The notes: generated by a model not told the origin, from the sequence alone. A stretch of DNA of 64,000 nucleotides from Timema cristinae (GCA_039000515.1 JBCFYV010000559.1:185001-249000), one strand, 5' to 3'; shown: positions 21,804 through 33,790, counted from the stretch's first letter. Made by a program: numbers and translations.

Positions 21804-24800
21804 ATGTATATACTACAATGGAATCGTAGGGGTTTCCATGCTCGTGTATAGATAATTAAACTATGTAATAATGTATTACCTACATCCTCCCATATTGTGT
21901 TTTCAGAAGACCGACTTCCAACCAAATGACAACCCGATGCTTCGTGGGTACGATATATATTGTACCTACAAGACATTCTTCGATCGGGCTAGCAAAGGTG
22001 TGGTAATACTCTCACGAAGCATCATATACCATAAATATATTAATATCGTGTCTGATCTTCAAGTGATCGCTATCAGAATCTGCCTTGTTATGGAAGTGAC
22101 AGTATGCTCCATCAACCTCCCACTAAGTGAACGTGTTTCAAAGAGGAACCATAGGCCCTATTTATACAACTTCCCGCCCCCTATATCTTGAGGGACTTTA
22201 ACGCTCATAACCTGGTGTGTGGGTGTTTAATTTTACAGACGCTCTTGTGAGGATGGTGGAGGATATTCTTGTCTCGGGAAACCTGGTGCTAATGAACACC
22301 GGGATCCAGATACACTTCTCCACCTTTAATGGTGTATCCTCTGCCATCGACCTAACTTTATGTAGCCCCGGGATCGCTGCTGTCTCCTTTTGGAGGTTCA
22401 CTCGGACCTATGTGGCAGCGATCATTTCCCCATTTTGCTTACACCACTACAAGATCCTCCCAGTGCACCACGGCTACCCCAGTGGGTTATCAAGCCTGAT
22501 GACTGGGATAAATTCCGCGAGCTCGCCGTATTTAACGAGTGAAATTCTCCTGATGTCGATTTTAAGGCTGGGCATTTTACTTTGACGGTTATCGTGGCCG
22601 CGAGGGCTTCCATCCCTAAATCATTGCCAAATCCGTGACACTGTCCTATTCCCTGTTGGATGAGGAGTGTCGGTTGGCTATTTATGACCGTCGAAGAGCC
22701 CTACGTCTCTTTAATTGACGTCCTACTTTGGAGAATATGGAGTCATTCTGGATTCTACTTGATAAAGCTCGGCGTATCATTCGAGAAACAGAAGATAGTC
22801 TTGGAGACAGTTTATTTTTGCCCTTACAATTACCACTCCCACAACTAAGGTTTGGGACAATATTCGTAAATTAAGTAGTAGCAAAAATTCCATTAATAGT
22901 ATGCCTGCACTAATATCTAACGGTTCACTTGTCTCCTCCCCTGTGGCTTTTGTCAATGTATTGGGCTCGATGTTCGCCGCTATTTTTAGCACTGCGAGCT
23001 ACTCTAACGAGTTCGCGGTGCATAAGCGGAGCACCGAGCGCCTTATTATGGATTTTGGCCAAAGTCGGGGGGAGGATTATAACTCCCCCTTTACTAAAGA
23101 GGAACTTATCTATGCCCTGTCCCAGCCGGGCAGCCTAGCTCCTGGCACTGATGATATTAATTATGAAATGTTCATCAACTGCCCCCTACGGGACGGTCGT
23201 TCCTCTTAGACCTCTACAATAGTGTTTGGGAATCTCGTCAGTTCCCAACACTGCGGAGGCAAGCCACCGTCATCTCTATATATAAAAGTGGCAAGGATAA
23301 ATTAGAGCCAACTAGCTATAGACCTATAGCCTTAACTAGTTGTGTATGCAAAATATTAGAGATAATAATTAATAAAATATTTATATGGTATTTAGAATCC
23401 CACAATCTACTATCTGATATGCAATGTGGTTTCCGCCATAACTGATCCACGGTGGATCACCTTGTTCACTTTGAGACAGCAGTTCATGACTCCTTCCTCC
23501 ATAAACAATACCTCTTGGCTGTCTTCTTTGATTTGGAGAAGGCGCACGACCCCACCTCATGGTACATTATTTTAAATACCCCTTTTATTTGGGGGTTCCG
23601 AGGGAACTACTTTCGTTTTATAGATAATTTTATGTCATATAGACACTTCTGGGTAAGTTTAAATAATAACTTGTCCGATGATTTTATCCATGAAAATGTG
23701 GTGCCTCAGTTTAGTATTTTGAGCTGTACGTTGTTCGCTATTGCGATAAATAGCATTGTAGACAACGTGCGCCTACCTGTTCGTTCATGCCTCTTTGTGG
23801 ATGACTACGCAATTTATTGCAGGTCATCGAGTCTCCACAGGGCTGAACGGCAGATACAACTAGCTGTCAACAATATATGGATATGAGCATCGGGTAGTGG
23901 CTTTACCTTCTAAGCGGCCAAGACGATGGTCGTCCACTTTCATAGATTACGGGGAATACAGCCAGCCCCAAACATTTTAATGAATAACGTTGTTTTACCT
24001 GTCTCGGAGACTGTAAGGTTCTTGGAACTTTTATTTGATTTTAAACTAACTTGGATCCCCCATATCAAAGACCTGAAATCGAGATATGTCAAAGCATTCA
24101 ATCTGCTTAAAGTAGTTAGTGGCTGCTCTTGGGATGTTGATAGGGAAACCTTGATGCGCCTCTATAGGGCCTTGGTGAGATCAAAACGTGATTACGGCAG
24201 TTTTGTTTATGGCTCAGCTAGACTTTCGGCATTAAATATGCTAGATAGCGTCCACCATGCTGGCATTCGACTGGCTACTGGTGCTTTTCGTACCAGTCCA
24301 ATCGTCAGCATCTGTGTTGATGCCGGTGAGCCCCTCTCTCTTACCGGTGGTCCACTCTTCTGGAATCTTACGTGTTGAAACTGCATTGCATGCCAAAGCA
24401 TGTTGCCTACCGTGCTGTGTTCCATCCCCCCAATTGAATCTTGTATGAGACCTAATGACGTAGTGCAGGGCCCGTTGAGATCTGGATGCTATCGGTTTTC
24501 GACACGTGTGTGATAGTGCTGCCAAAGGCTAGTTTCTCACTGAAAGATACGCCTTACGATATGATGTTTTGATCGTGCCAAGTTTCCCAAAGAGACCACC
24601 CCACATGTTGTATATGAGAGGACCTTTAATGAGCTCCTCTCCACTCGCTTTCAAGGCTTTCGGCGCATCTACACGGATGGTTTGAAGTGTGGGGCCTCTG
24701 TGGGATGCGCCTTTGTTGTAGAGGGAAATAATTTTAAATTAGGCCTACCTGGTTAAACAAGTGTTTTACGGCTGAATTATAGGTCATTTTTAAATCTTTA

Positions 24801-25331
24801 TGTTTTGTTTATCGTTATTGTCACCTTTCAGTTCTCATCTGCATGGATTTTATGAGTGCTCTATTGGCATTGTCCACTCTCTACTCCTGGTATCTACTCA
24901 TGCAGATGATACATGAGCAAATTTTAAAAATATATTCAAAAAGCACCCGGTTCGCCTTTTGCTGGATTCCTGGTCACGCTGGTGTTTCAGGAAATGAACT
25001 GGCGGACCGGGCAGCCAAGGAGGCGGTTTATCTCCCTCCTGAGGCGAGTTTGGGTTTCATGTATTTAGACTTGAAGGCTTATGTTCGGCTTGGAGTCTTA
25101 CGGACCTGGCACGAGCAGTGGGTTTCCACCCCTGCCCAAAACAAGATACGGTCCATCAGAGACGGTGTGTCGCGATGGCCCTCTTTTATACGAAACTCTA
25201 GAAGAGAGGAGGTCATCGTGACGAGACTCCGCTTCGGACACACATTATTGACCCACGGATTTTTACTAAGAGGGGATCCACCCCCAGTGTGTAAGTTTAG
25301 CGATGCTCCCCTTAGTGTGTACCACATTTAG
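21804..25331 (+). pseudogene. LINE-A ORF2: endonuclease, reverse transcriptase, RNase H
   Basis: Starts MYILQWNRRGFHARV then a stop; MxILQWNxRG is the usual start of this endonuclease. RDFNAHN near 22195 matches the GDFNAHN motif, and SSAIDLTLCSPGIAAVSFWR (22337-22396) is the endonuclease C-terminus. Reverse transcriptase: LAPGTDDI near 23135, SYRPIALTSC near 23315, VFFDLEKAHD (23524-23553), and the catalytic CLFVDDYAIYC (23789-23821). The thumb follows in 23926-24378 (PHIKDLKSRYVKAFNLLKVV). RNase H: IYTDG near 24670 and HAGVSGNELADRAAKE near 24980-25025, then EEVIVTRLRFGHTLLTH. At least ten stops or frameshifts are present. The normal PQGSPLS loop reads PQFSILS. Confidence 0.9.
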
Positions 25332-25974
25332 TGGAGTGTCGTAAGTATGTCCTTATCCGCCTGGCTCTTGATTTTAAAGTTGACCTTAGATATTTTTTTT
25401 AAACGTGATAGCGCGGATGGAATTATTTGTTTAATACGTTTTATACGCCAGGTGGATATTTTTAATACCATTTGAGTCAATTTCATAAATTGGCTCATTT
25501 GATTTTATCTCGTATTGAGATCATTTTTAACATTTTTAGTGTACTTTAATATATTGTTTTGTCTTCTTAACACGTGTTTTAGTATGCTTTACCATGCTTG
25601 TTGTGTGTTTTTTTTTCTATTCATAACTGGGAGCTTTCGATGTCCATTTCTTTTGAATCAAATCAAATCAACGCGAACTATTCACTGAAATACAAATGAT
25701 CTTCAATGTAAACTCAAATGAGAGAGGATATGAATGAAGTCGGGTGACTTCTAGTTGAAAGTGTGCGCAATTACGTTAAAACCTGTAGGCTACTGTTAAG
25801 TTGTCCAACTTTAGAATTGCACCGAGTTTGTAGCCAAACACAAACTATTTAATCGTTCAACTGGATAGTTTCGTGTGCGCTCGCTCACATATGGGTCAAT
25901 AGTTCTAATTGATGCAACTAAACAGTTGTCCGATTTAAAATTGCATGTACGCGTGGGTACTTAAGAATTCTTCA

Positions 25975-26745
25975 TTTGTCGTTTTGTCTGTCCGCCTGAT
26001 CTTCTCAAGTCTCCTCCAGCTCCACATTTCAACGCTCTCCAAATATGTCTTTTCTATCCTCCTTAGAATCTAAGTTTCTGCTTTATACCCAGATGCAGCA
26101 TTTCATCAGTTTCTTCCTCAGTTACAACTCAACTTGTTGGTCAGCAGTAGCCTCTTGTTGAAAGCTTCCTTGTCAATGGAGATCCTTGACCTAATTTCCT
26201 TTGAATAGCAGGCTTCCCAGATACTCGCACTACTTTTGTGTTTTCCAACTCCTCGTTTCCAATTTTGATTTTTAGTGACCTTTCATTATATTTTTTTAAA
26301 TCACCCTCACTTTTGACTTCTCAATGTTGGTATACATGCCATATTTTCTACCTATTCCCACCAGCTGGTCCTTCATTACCTGAAGAGTGACCTGGTGGTC
26401 TAGGGGTAAGGTGTCGGGCTTCTATACTGTCGGTCCGGGGTTCATTCCTCGGTCCTGGCACAGATTTATTTGATTGCCAAACCGTTCCTTCACCTCTGAC
26501 ATGACGTGCATTAACAGGCCTCCACCTTGGTTCGGATCCCACATTAAAACTGTAGGTCCTCCATTTCATCTCTCAATCATCCTGCCATTACACATTAGCG
26601 TAAGTGAGTATAACCCGAACGGGTAGTAAGACGTGGTGATAATAATAATAATAATTCATTTCCTGAAAGCAATGTTAGGTCATCTGCATATTTAATTGTG
26701 TTTATGACGCGTTCTTCTATCTTGAAATTGCCACTTCTGTGGACA
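25975..26745 (-). pseudogene. LINE-B reverse transcriptase palm/thumb fragment, split by a SINE
   Basis: Read leftward: GNFKIEERVINTIKYADDLT with LLSGN near 26725-26656 carries the catalytic YADD box. The frame is then cut by the SINE at 26387-26655 and resumes with MKDQLVGIGRKYGMYTNIEK, SKVRV, KIGNEELENTKVVRV and, after decay, the WSWRRLEKIRRTDKT region near 26000. This order is that of the common insect LINE whose C-terminal tail occurs at 11892-12110. Several frameshifts are present; only about 250 codons survive. Confidence 0.85.
26387..26655 (+). mobile_element. SINE family 1, full length, inside LINE-B
   Basis: Head GTGACCTGGTGGTCTAGGGG, B-box region GGGGTTCATTCC, tail GGGTAGTAAGACGTGGTGAT plus (AAT)n. 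Target duplications TCATTACCTGAA (26373-26384) and TCATTTCCTGAA (26656-26667) differ at one base and restore the LINE-B frame when the SINE is ignored. Confidence 0.93.
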
Positions 26746-26999
26746 GTTAAACATTTTGAAACCATTATTTGAAAATAACATTAAACATCATTTAAGGATA
26801 GAATTAAAAAAAATTAATTCCCTTTTCATTCGTAAATAAGGTCATTGTTTCTTGCAGTATTGGCAACACTACCTACCATGTGTAAGCCATCTATTATGTA
26901 ACCATCCAAAAGATTCTCGTATATGCACTGTACATTCATTCATTGTTTCCAAGCCCGCAAGCCTCAGACTCCCCCTCCCCCCCAACTCAAGTGGAAAGT

Positions 27000-27141
27000 T
27001 ATTATTATTATTAGCACCGCGTCTTACTACCCGTTCGGGTTATAAGCACTTACGCTAATGTGTAATGGTAGGGTGATTGTGAGATGAAATGAAGGACCTA
27101 CAGTTTAACGTGGAATCCGAACCACGGTGGCGGCCTGGCAT
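27000..27141 (-). mobile_element. SINE family 1, 5'-truncated, inverted
   Basis: Tail first: (TTA)n, GCACCGCGTCTTACTACCCG, then body to GGCGGCCTGGCATTC. Perfect 13-bp duplications TCAAGTGGAAAGT at 26987-26999 and 27142-27154 prove insertion as a truncated copy. Confidence 0.94.
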
Positions 27142-27466
27142 TCAAGTGGAAAGTGATTTGCAGTGTGCTCTAGAAAATATTAAGCCACATGATCCAGAAC
27201 TGATGAAAACATAACAATGCCAACGATCACACTTATTTTCAGTAATGTTCTTAGTAACATTATATTGATTTTTGTATAAAACAAAGAAGTTACTAGAAAA
27301 CAAAACTTTTAAATAGGTTTTTATAACTTTACCAAAAAATATGGGTAAGGGGAATCATAACAACCTTCTTACAATCCGTTTCAAATAGGAGGGATTTTTT
27401 TTATAGTTACTAATTTTACTTAAACCATTTTCATATATTCCTAAGTCAAGTCATTTTTTTCTTAGT

Positions 27467-27722
27467 ACCGCGTCATACTACCCGTTCAGTTTATTTGCAT
27501 ATGTACCCTATTAATTACTTTAATGTTATAGGGATGGAGGTAGGTTGGATTTAAAAAAGTGTACTCACATTTGCGTGGTGGGAGAGTGTAAAACCGTTTA
27601 GTAAAGTCCACGCTCAGTACAGGACATCACTTAATACAGTACTCCTATTTCCCTGTCATCGACAGTATATTCTATTGCGAGAGTGACGCCTAAGACCATT
27701 CGACCACCGAAGTGAGTTTATA
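27467..27722 (-). mobile_element. SINE family 2, inverted, near full length
   Basis: Right to left: ACTTCGGTGGTCGAATGGTC (tRNA-like head with A box), GATGACAGGGAAATAGGAG, TTACTAAACGGTTTTACACT, CCACCACGCAAATGTGAGT, and tail CTGAACGGGTAGTATGACGC. Confidence 0.8.
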
Positions 27723-27756
27723 CGATCTTCAGCTGTCACTTTTGATATATTATGCT

Positions 27757-27985
27757 AATATAGTCACCCGCGTCGGTTGTCGCATCACTCTTAGGTTAAG
27801 CGGAATATCGGGTGACGGGGAGAATGGTAATCGAATACACTGAAAGGGGTTTTTCCTAAAAAGTATTTTCCCCAATCTCCCTCTACGTAAATTAGGCTAT
27901 ATTTTCTACATCCCTATTTCATTAGCTTAAGGCGTATAACCCTTATGGGTACTAAGACTTGGTGGGAAATAATAATAATAAAGTA
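27757..27985 (+). mobile_element. SINE family 2, plus strand, with (AAT)n tail
   Basis: Head CACCCGCGTCGGTTGTCGCA, body TTTTTCCTAAAAAGTATTTT and CCAATCTCCCTCTACGTAAA, tail GTATAACCCTTATGGGTACT then AATAATAATAATAA. It stands head-to-head with the copy at 27467-27722. Confidence 0.78.
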
Positions 27986-28077
27986 ACTAATGATAAAAAC
28001 TTTTTGGGTCAACGTTTGTATTTTCTAATAGGTTCTTCTTCAATAAAACTAATGTACATTTTGTTTAGTTGTACACA

Positions 28078-28363
28078 TTTATTTGAGTTATTTAACGTTA
28101 GTTTTCTGAACCGACTGATTACATTAGCACACGGGATTTTCTATGAGCGAGAGGGAAAGGGCCTACCAATTTTGCTGGGAAAGGAAGTTTCACATTCCTC
28201 CAAGGTTCCTTTTCATTCTACATGGGACCGACGGCATTACTTCCCCTCCGAAGGAAGTTGTGCTATGGATTTTTATCGCTCAAGAAAAATCAGTCGACCT
28301 TAGCTGGGTTTGAACCCACGAACATCGAATCATGATTTTACCTCAAGACCACCGAGTTCGAAC
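28078..28363 (-). mobile_element. SINE family 3 with tRNA-like head
   Basis: Leftward: CTCGGTGGTCTTGAGGTAAA (A-box region), GTGGGTTCAAACCCAGCTAA (B box), TTTTTCTTGAGCGATAAAAA, CACAACTTCCTTCGGAGGGG, AAAATTGGTAGGCCCTTTCC. This is the best copy for showing that the head belongs to this family. Confidence 0.82.
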
Positions 28364-28559
28364 CATATCTTATAAAATCCACAATAGTGGAATAGTACAA
28401 GGTAATGGTGCCACTTACAAAGTACATGAAATGTACGTACATAACGCTTGTAAAATATAAATAAACAAATTACTATTAAGTAGGTTTGTTTTTTCCATTA
28501 ACTTGCTACACTTATTTTCCTTTTCATCCGTTCTTTTACCCCGCAAACCGTGAGACACA

Positions 28560-28900
28560 TCTCGTAAAGTGCGAGACCTAACAAAACTCTCCGCACCAGC
28601 AGAGCAACTAAACCTCGCAATAATTTCAGCGCGTGCATAAATACAGCCCTTATTCATCAAGCAAGGCGCGGGGGTTGGTTCGTGGAGGGTGGAGACTGCT
28701 TCAGTTGATATTCACAACCATTCATCACGGGGTGAGGGTGAGTAGGGGTGTAGCAATATCGTGCCCCCGTTCCCGTCGGGTGCACACAGCTGTAGTAGAA
28801 AAACCGACCAACTTCACGAGAATAAATTTGAAATCTATTGTTGTTATTTACTACGCACTAGTGGCAGAAGTTAGAACCATGTACTAAAACTTGAGACACT
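28560..28900 (+). other. GC-richer segment, possibly regulatory
   Basis: Bases 28560-28800 are GC-richer than the surroundings, with GCATAAATACAG (TATA-like, about 28634-28645) and donor-like GGGTGAGGGTGAGTAGG near 28731. An 84-codon frame (28633-28887) has no recognisable domain. Unassigned. Confidence 0.25.
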
Positions 28901-28916
28901 TATTATTTAAATTTAA

Positions 28917-29011
28917 AAATTACACCTGGACACGGGAATTGAACCCGGGACCTTTGTTTTAGTATGCCAGTGCTCTTACTACTGAGCTTTCCAGGAACCG
29001 TCCCGTGTCTA
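28917..29011 (-). repeat. tRNA-like foldback repeat, copy 1
   Basis: Leftward: GACACGGGACGGTTCCTGG, AAGCTCAGTAGTAAGAGC (D-arm-like), GGTCCCGGGTTCAATTCCCG (T-arm with B box), TGTCCAGGTGTAATTTTT. The outer parts GACACGGGA and TCCCGTGTC are inverted. The anticodon stem does not pair, so it is not a working tRNA gene. Related sequences lie at 53476-53654 and 33721-33790. Confidence 0.65.
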
Positions 29012-29019
29012 AGGCCAAT

Positions 29020-30550
29020 CTTCACTCATATTTTAAGGCAGAGTCTGTGATATACGTGCCTATGTTTATGCTAGACACACCCATGTTTAGGCCTAAATAC
29101 ATTGTCTGTTATGAGTCTATTATTTTCAGTTTCATCTTTCTAATCCATCTAGATATTCTAGAGTGATTCTTTTACCAACTATCCACGGTAGGCCCACGGA
29201 CCAATCGTCATACTCGTCTAGTACGGTTTGCCAATGACGGGAAGGTCGGTGTACTATTTCAGCAGAAAGTTTATTTCATCGGAATCCTGCCCCCCCTCCC
29301 CTTTTCCCCATATTCAAGTTTGCCGTACGTCCTTTTTTCCTTGGACATGTTTTCTTTTTGAGACCTAAAATAAATGTCGTGGCAGATATTTTTTTAAATG
29401 TCTAATTGTCCAAAGTCTTAACCAGAAAATGAGGTAACGAAGGATACAAAAAAAAAAAAAATCCTATCAGTGCTTAGATAATATTTCAGAATTCTCGCTA
29501 ATGCAAAGAAAGACAATACAATAAAATAAACAGTTGGAATCTAGTGAGGGCATTTAAAGGTGAAATGTAATATTAAGAATTTATCACGTAAACAATAATT
29601 TATTACATACATTTTGTGGTATTCTTACACTTCTGAAGAAAATCGCGTCAACTGAAATATAAGTCATGTTTAACCGTCTTGTAAACAAATTTCATGTTTA
29701 TCTATACCTTTCAAAGCTGTAGGTATTATGATCGAAACAATCTTGGTTTTAGTGCCTTAATAACAAGTATAAACATAGACTAATATTTAAAAAAAAAAAT
29801 ATTTAAGTCTATTATTTAATGGGAGAGTGATAAACGGGTCAAATTATTTCCTTTCGCCTGAATAAATATTTTGAAGTTCAATAAATAATACTAAAAGAAA
29901 TATCCGTGGATTAGGAATAGAGTGTATTTGACTGATTCCTTTTTGCCTGCACTTATATTTAAGTTTTTTTTAACTTAAAAAGTACATTACAGCCCTAACT
30001 CATTTTAGGAAATTATGGACGTATCCCCTTTTACCTACCTACCACGGATATGTCAAATGTAAAGTCATCAAGAAATTTCCTTCTTGTTTCTCATACCGAA
30101 GAAATCAAAGTATTCATATATTTAAAAAAATATATTTACAACATGCCCTTTATTTACTCTAAAAATATGGCAAACTTGCCTAAAGTGCTTTCTGATCTCT
30201 TACCATGCAAACGTGTGTAAAATTCCCCTAAATCATACTTTCTCATACTTAACTTACTAGTTTAAATAAATGCACATGCGTATAACCTGACGTGGTGCTT
30301 AAAACAATATTTTAGAATGTGGCTATCCCGCATGGATGGTTCGACGGGGTACACAAAAATCGATTACGAATTAGTGTATGGTAATACTTTTTTTTAGTTA
30401 CCTCAATTGGTGTACTTATTGTGACCTTTGTCATATAAGCGTTAGATTAATTACCTGTATTTAAACGCTCTATTATCAGTATATTGGTCATTATTAAATA
30501 CTTTTACTACCCGATATGAGGCAACATTTTAAATAAATGCACCAATATTC
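29020..30550. other. Non-coding AT-rich stretch
   Basis: No gene, SINE or terminal repeat recognised. Poly-A tracts at 29449-29461 and 29793-29802. Confidence 0.45.
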
Positions 30551-30554
30551 TGAT

Positions 30555-30670
30555 GGCATGAAGGTGAAAAACGCACCTTAAAGTCCCCGGGTACTGGAAG
30601 CCGAACTTATGGGCTTAGTGTAGAGCACTTTAGCTCTTACAGAACGCCCTATTTACAACACCTTCATGCC
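30555..30670. other. Stem-loop with competing right arms
   Basis: GGCATGAAGGTG (30555-30566) pairs perfectly over 12 bp with CACCTTCATGCC (30659-30670). Its inner half AAGGTG can instead pair with CACCTT at 30574-30579 in a tight hairpin. The loop is GC-richer than the flanks. No coding frame or known RNA family recognised. Confidence 0.5.
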
Positions 30671-30722
30671 ACACGTTTTCTTCACTTCAATTGGTTTGTC
30701 TTTAGCATTAACTTGAATAACC

Positions 30723-31111
30723 TTAAGGTGGGACTGTAATGGATGCGATAATATTTCATTGTTTCTGAAGTATTTATAGCAATTTTTTTTGTCTGAGATA
30801 AATAAAATATTGCTTCAGCAGAAACTGAGAGTGTAATTTTCTTCACACGGTTATATAAACAGTTGTTGAATATCTCCCATGAGCATGGGCATTAGATGAG
30901 GAACTTTGTAAATGAAGAGGAAAAGTTGTCATTAAATTCCATGACACCATCGACAGATATTCATCATCTGTTGAAGTCACCGTGTGAAGAAAATTAAACA
31001 TTATATTTCTACTGGAGAATTATTTCATTTATTTTAGTAAAAAAAAATTGTTTTACTACAGAAACTGCAAAAACATTTCCATTTCTCGCGTCACTTACAT
31101 CCCCACCTTAA
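30723..31111. mobile_element. TTAA-flanked MITE, copy 2 with both ends
   Basis: Left end TTAAGGTGGGACTGTAATGG followed by ATGCGA; the right end, inverted, reads TTAAGGTGGGGATGTAAGTG then ACGCGA. The interior lacks open frames. Inward the two ends also share GCAGAAACTG/GCAGTTTCTG. TTAA at both tips suggests a TTAA target (piggyBac-like), but the autonomous partner was not found here. Confidence 0.8.
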
Positions 31112-31879
31112 GAGCCCGTATCACTCCACTGTCTAACTTAAGTAGGTAGTACGTTTGAACCAGGCGTCACATTTTGGTCTTGGTTTTTTTTTGCTCTCCT
31201 TTATAAAAAATGATATCGCTCTGATCGTGTGACAGGTAGAGTCGCAAAACTCGATGTAGCCTTGCTCCTCTCTGTCTTGGTTCACTTTTTTGTAAATGAT
31301 ATGTTTATCGCTCCCCGCCACACTGTAAATATTCTCTAGTCATATAGACACGCCACTTAATTGTATGACCCACAAACATTAAAATAATATAGCCGGTTCT
31401 AAGTATGGTGAGCGTACCTGAGAGTATTCGTGCTGTATGGTTTGTAGGGTCCACCGTGCGAAACGGTGCACGGTATTAACTGCCCATCTGCCCGATGTTG
31501 TTGTTAATTGCTTGACTCTTCTGCGCCGTCTTTTAAATGCGTTCAAAGTTCACAATGGTACGTGAACCGTATCACCATATTGAAAAAAAAAAAAAAAATA
31601 AAAATAAATATATTAAAATGATAAAAAAAATTAGAAATAAATTGATCCTAATTTCGCTGATGACAAGCTAAGAATTTACATAACACATCTATGCGTTTTC
31701 TGGTTTGACCATAATCGTTACATCAATCGTTTCACACTCAAATAGGCAATGGGCCAGATTCACAAACTCAAGGCGTGTTTCGGGCCACAGGCTATACAAA
31801 CATGTTTGTTTAAACATGTTATAATATCTCAGCACGTTTTACAACCCGTCTAGATTATGCACATTTTAATATCATTGTT
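31112..31879. other. Non-coding AT-rich stretch
   Basis: A poly-A tract at 31583-31597. Bases 31400-31580 are slightly GC-richer. No feature recognised. Confidence 0.4.
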
Positions 31880-32066
31880 GGGTAAGGGATGATGAAGATA
31901 TAATTTAGAAAAAATTTAACCGATTTGGGTGAGGTAAATGTGGCAAACTATTTAGGAAAAACCACCCTCCGTACATATGAATGGGATTCGAATTCTGACC
32001 TACAAGACATTGGAAAACTAGACCAGAAGATCTTACGTTTAATCCGCGTGCCCACCGATGCAGGCC
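31880..32066 (-). mobile_element. SINE family 2, inverted, tail missing
   Basis: Leftward: CATCGGTGGGCACGCGGATT (head), AGAATTCGAATCCCATTC (B box), GGTGGTTTTTCCTAAATAG, CACATTTACCTCACCC. The shared tail is not visible. Confidence 0.65.
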
Positions 32067-32683
32067 TATACTAGATATTTGATGCTATGAATTTAAAATC
32101 ATTTATGCATAGTTAAAATTTAAAAAAAAATGATATTTCCCTAGATACTTACGTGGTTTATCGATATACTCGAAGCCATATTTAATAAATTATGTAATTA
32201 AGAATTCCCACAGTCAAAATATTTTAACTAAAAAAAAGCACAGTTTTAAATAGTCCTAAATGTGTTTTGTAATCCAAAATTATGTGCATACTTGAATTAA
32301 ACTATTATTTTGTGTACGTGTATGGCTACAGGCCAGATAGGGACTAATATAAAAGTATTGCAGGTAACGAACGGGCCGTGGGCCGCATCCGGCCACCGGG
32401 CTGTGAGTTTGTGAACTTTGGTTAGTTAAATTTCACGGTTTGTGATATATGCTCTTAATATAAAAAAGAAGTGATAAATCAATCTAAGCCTCAGTAACTG
32501 ATTTGATTTTGAGGAGAGATAGCATGAGCTAATCATTTGTTTCCAAAGTGAATCTGGTTAAAATGTTAACAAACTATTTAAGGATTGCACATAGCTAATG
32601 TAACTTTTTAGCTATTGTGTTAATCCGTCTAAGACATATATTTCAATTACTAAGATTTACTTGCATTATTTATCCCTAGGGAG

Positions 32684-33104
32684 CAGTAAAACCCCGTTAT
32701 AATAAACCTTGGTAGTACTAACTTCCAGATAAAACGAACAGAGTTTGAATTTTTTCACCAAAATTTTCCGAAAATTAAGTCAAATGAAATATATTTTATT
32801 GATAACAAATTCGAAGTTAAAATATAATTTAACAAACAATGCTAACAAAATTCCTGAAACTAAACTAAAAATAATAGTATAGTACTGTAAAAAATATACT
32901 ATTTAAATATAAAACTACAGTACATACTACTTGTCTACATCAGTTACATGAATATACATTTTTAAACTCATTCTAACTGTGATTTAAAATGTGTGAAAGT
33001 ACTATATCCCCCGTAAACCCTTCTGTATTCTCCCGGTTAGTCCGAATTTTGCTTATCCGAACAAGCTTCGGTACCCACTAATTCAGACTAACGAGATTCT
33101 ACTG
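32684..33104. mobile_element. Pogo/Tigger-type MITE
   Basis: Left end CAGTAAAACCCCGTTATAAT. The right end, inverted, reads CAGTAGAATCTCGTTAGTCT and continues with TTCGGATAAGCAAAATTCGG. The CAGT...CCCGTTA plus GGATAAGC words are typical of a pogo/Tigger subgroup. TA follows the right end; the left flank is not TA. No transposase coding left in 421 bases. Confidence 0.65.
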
Positions 33105-33720
33105 TAAATTGAACTTTCACGAACAATGTTAATTAGTACCCTTAAAGTACAAATTAATACTTAACGCTATGAATTATTCCCTCCTCTGACATTACCATGT
33201 GTCCCTTTGAAGGATACATTCTTAAGTTTGCTGCTGTAATATACTTCCAAGTATAACTAATGACATAAACATTGAAATTTTCACCCAAAATTGAGGGCGG
33301 GTGTGGTGAGCTATGTCGTTATTCTACTGGTAAACTCACCAGAGTTAGAAACTTTACAAAGACAGGAATTAATGGTAACCACACAGTTGGTAGCCTGAAA
33401 CTATTCAAAGCCAGTTGGAAATCAATGGCGGAGTTCTTTTCACACAAGTCAACTCGAAAAAAGAATAAAATAAAAAGAATTCATGTTTTGTAAAATATCT
33501 AGCAGTGACTTATAGTTTTGTTTTCAAAGATTGTTTTAAAAACGCATTTGAATATTATATTTTTAAGTGCGCGTCTCATGAGTTTGTTGCGCAGTTTAAT
33601 CAAAAGTACTTCGACGAGATTTTACCACCATTAGTCCATTTTTGTGAGTTGACTAATCACCCGAAAATTAATAATAAAAATATAACACATTGCAACCTTA
33701 TTCTATTTTATATTTATTTA

Positions 33721-33790
33721 AAAAAATACGTTCGAGCAAGGGAATCAAACCTGATACCTTTGTATCAGCATGCCATTTCAGTGTCTAGAT
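33721..33790 (-). repeat. tRNA-like foldback repeat, partial copy
   Basis: GCAAGGGAATCAAACCTGAT ... TTGTATCAGCATGCCA aligns with the 28917-29011 copy. It lies immediately 5' of the LINE-C fragment. Confidence 0.45.

Larger units (their letters stand above)
19675..25672 (+). mobile_element. LINE-A main copy, nearly full length (I-group-like, with RNase H)
   Basis: A ~6-kb non-LTR retrotransposon. 5' UTR with CCCAGCTTGTCGTAAGAGGC near 19722; gag-like ORF1 (20307-21344); ORF2 with AP-type endonuclease, reverse transcriptase and RNase H (21804-25331); 3' UTR ending in an AATCAAATCAAATCAA tail near 25655-25670. It is markedly more GC-rich than its surroundings. Many stops and frameshifts make it inactive. 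RNase H plus the FVDD core suggest the I/Jockey group; the exact clade is not certain. No target duplication was identified. Confidence 0.93.

Noticed and set aside
28917..29011. A functional tRNA gene
   Set aside because: D- and T-arm words are present but the anticodon stem does not pair and the sequence is part of a repeated foldback family.
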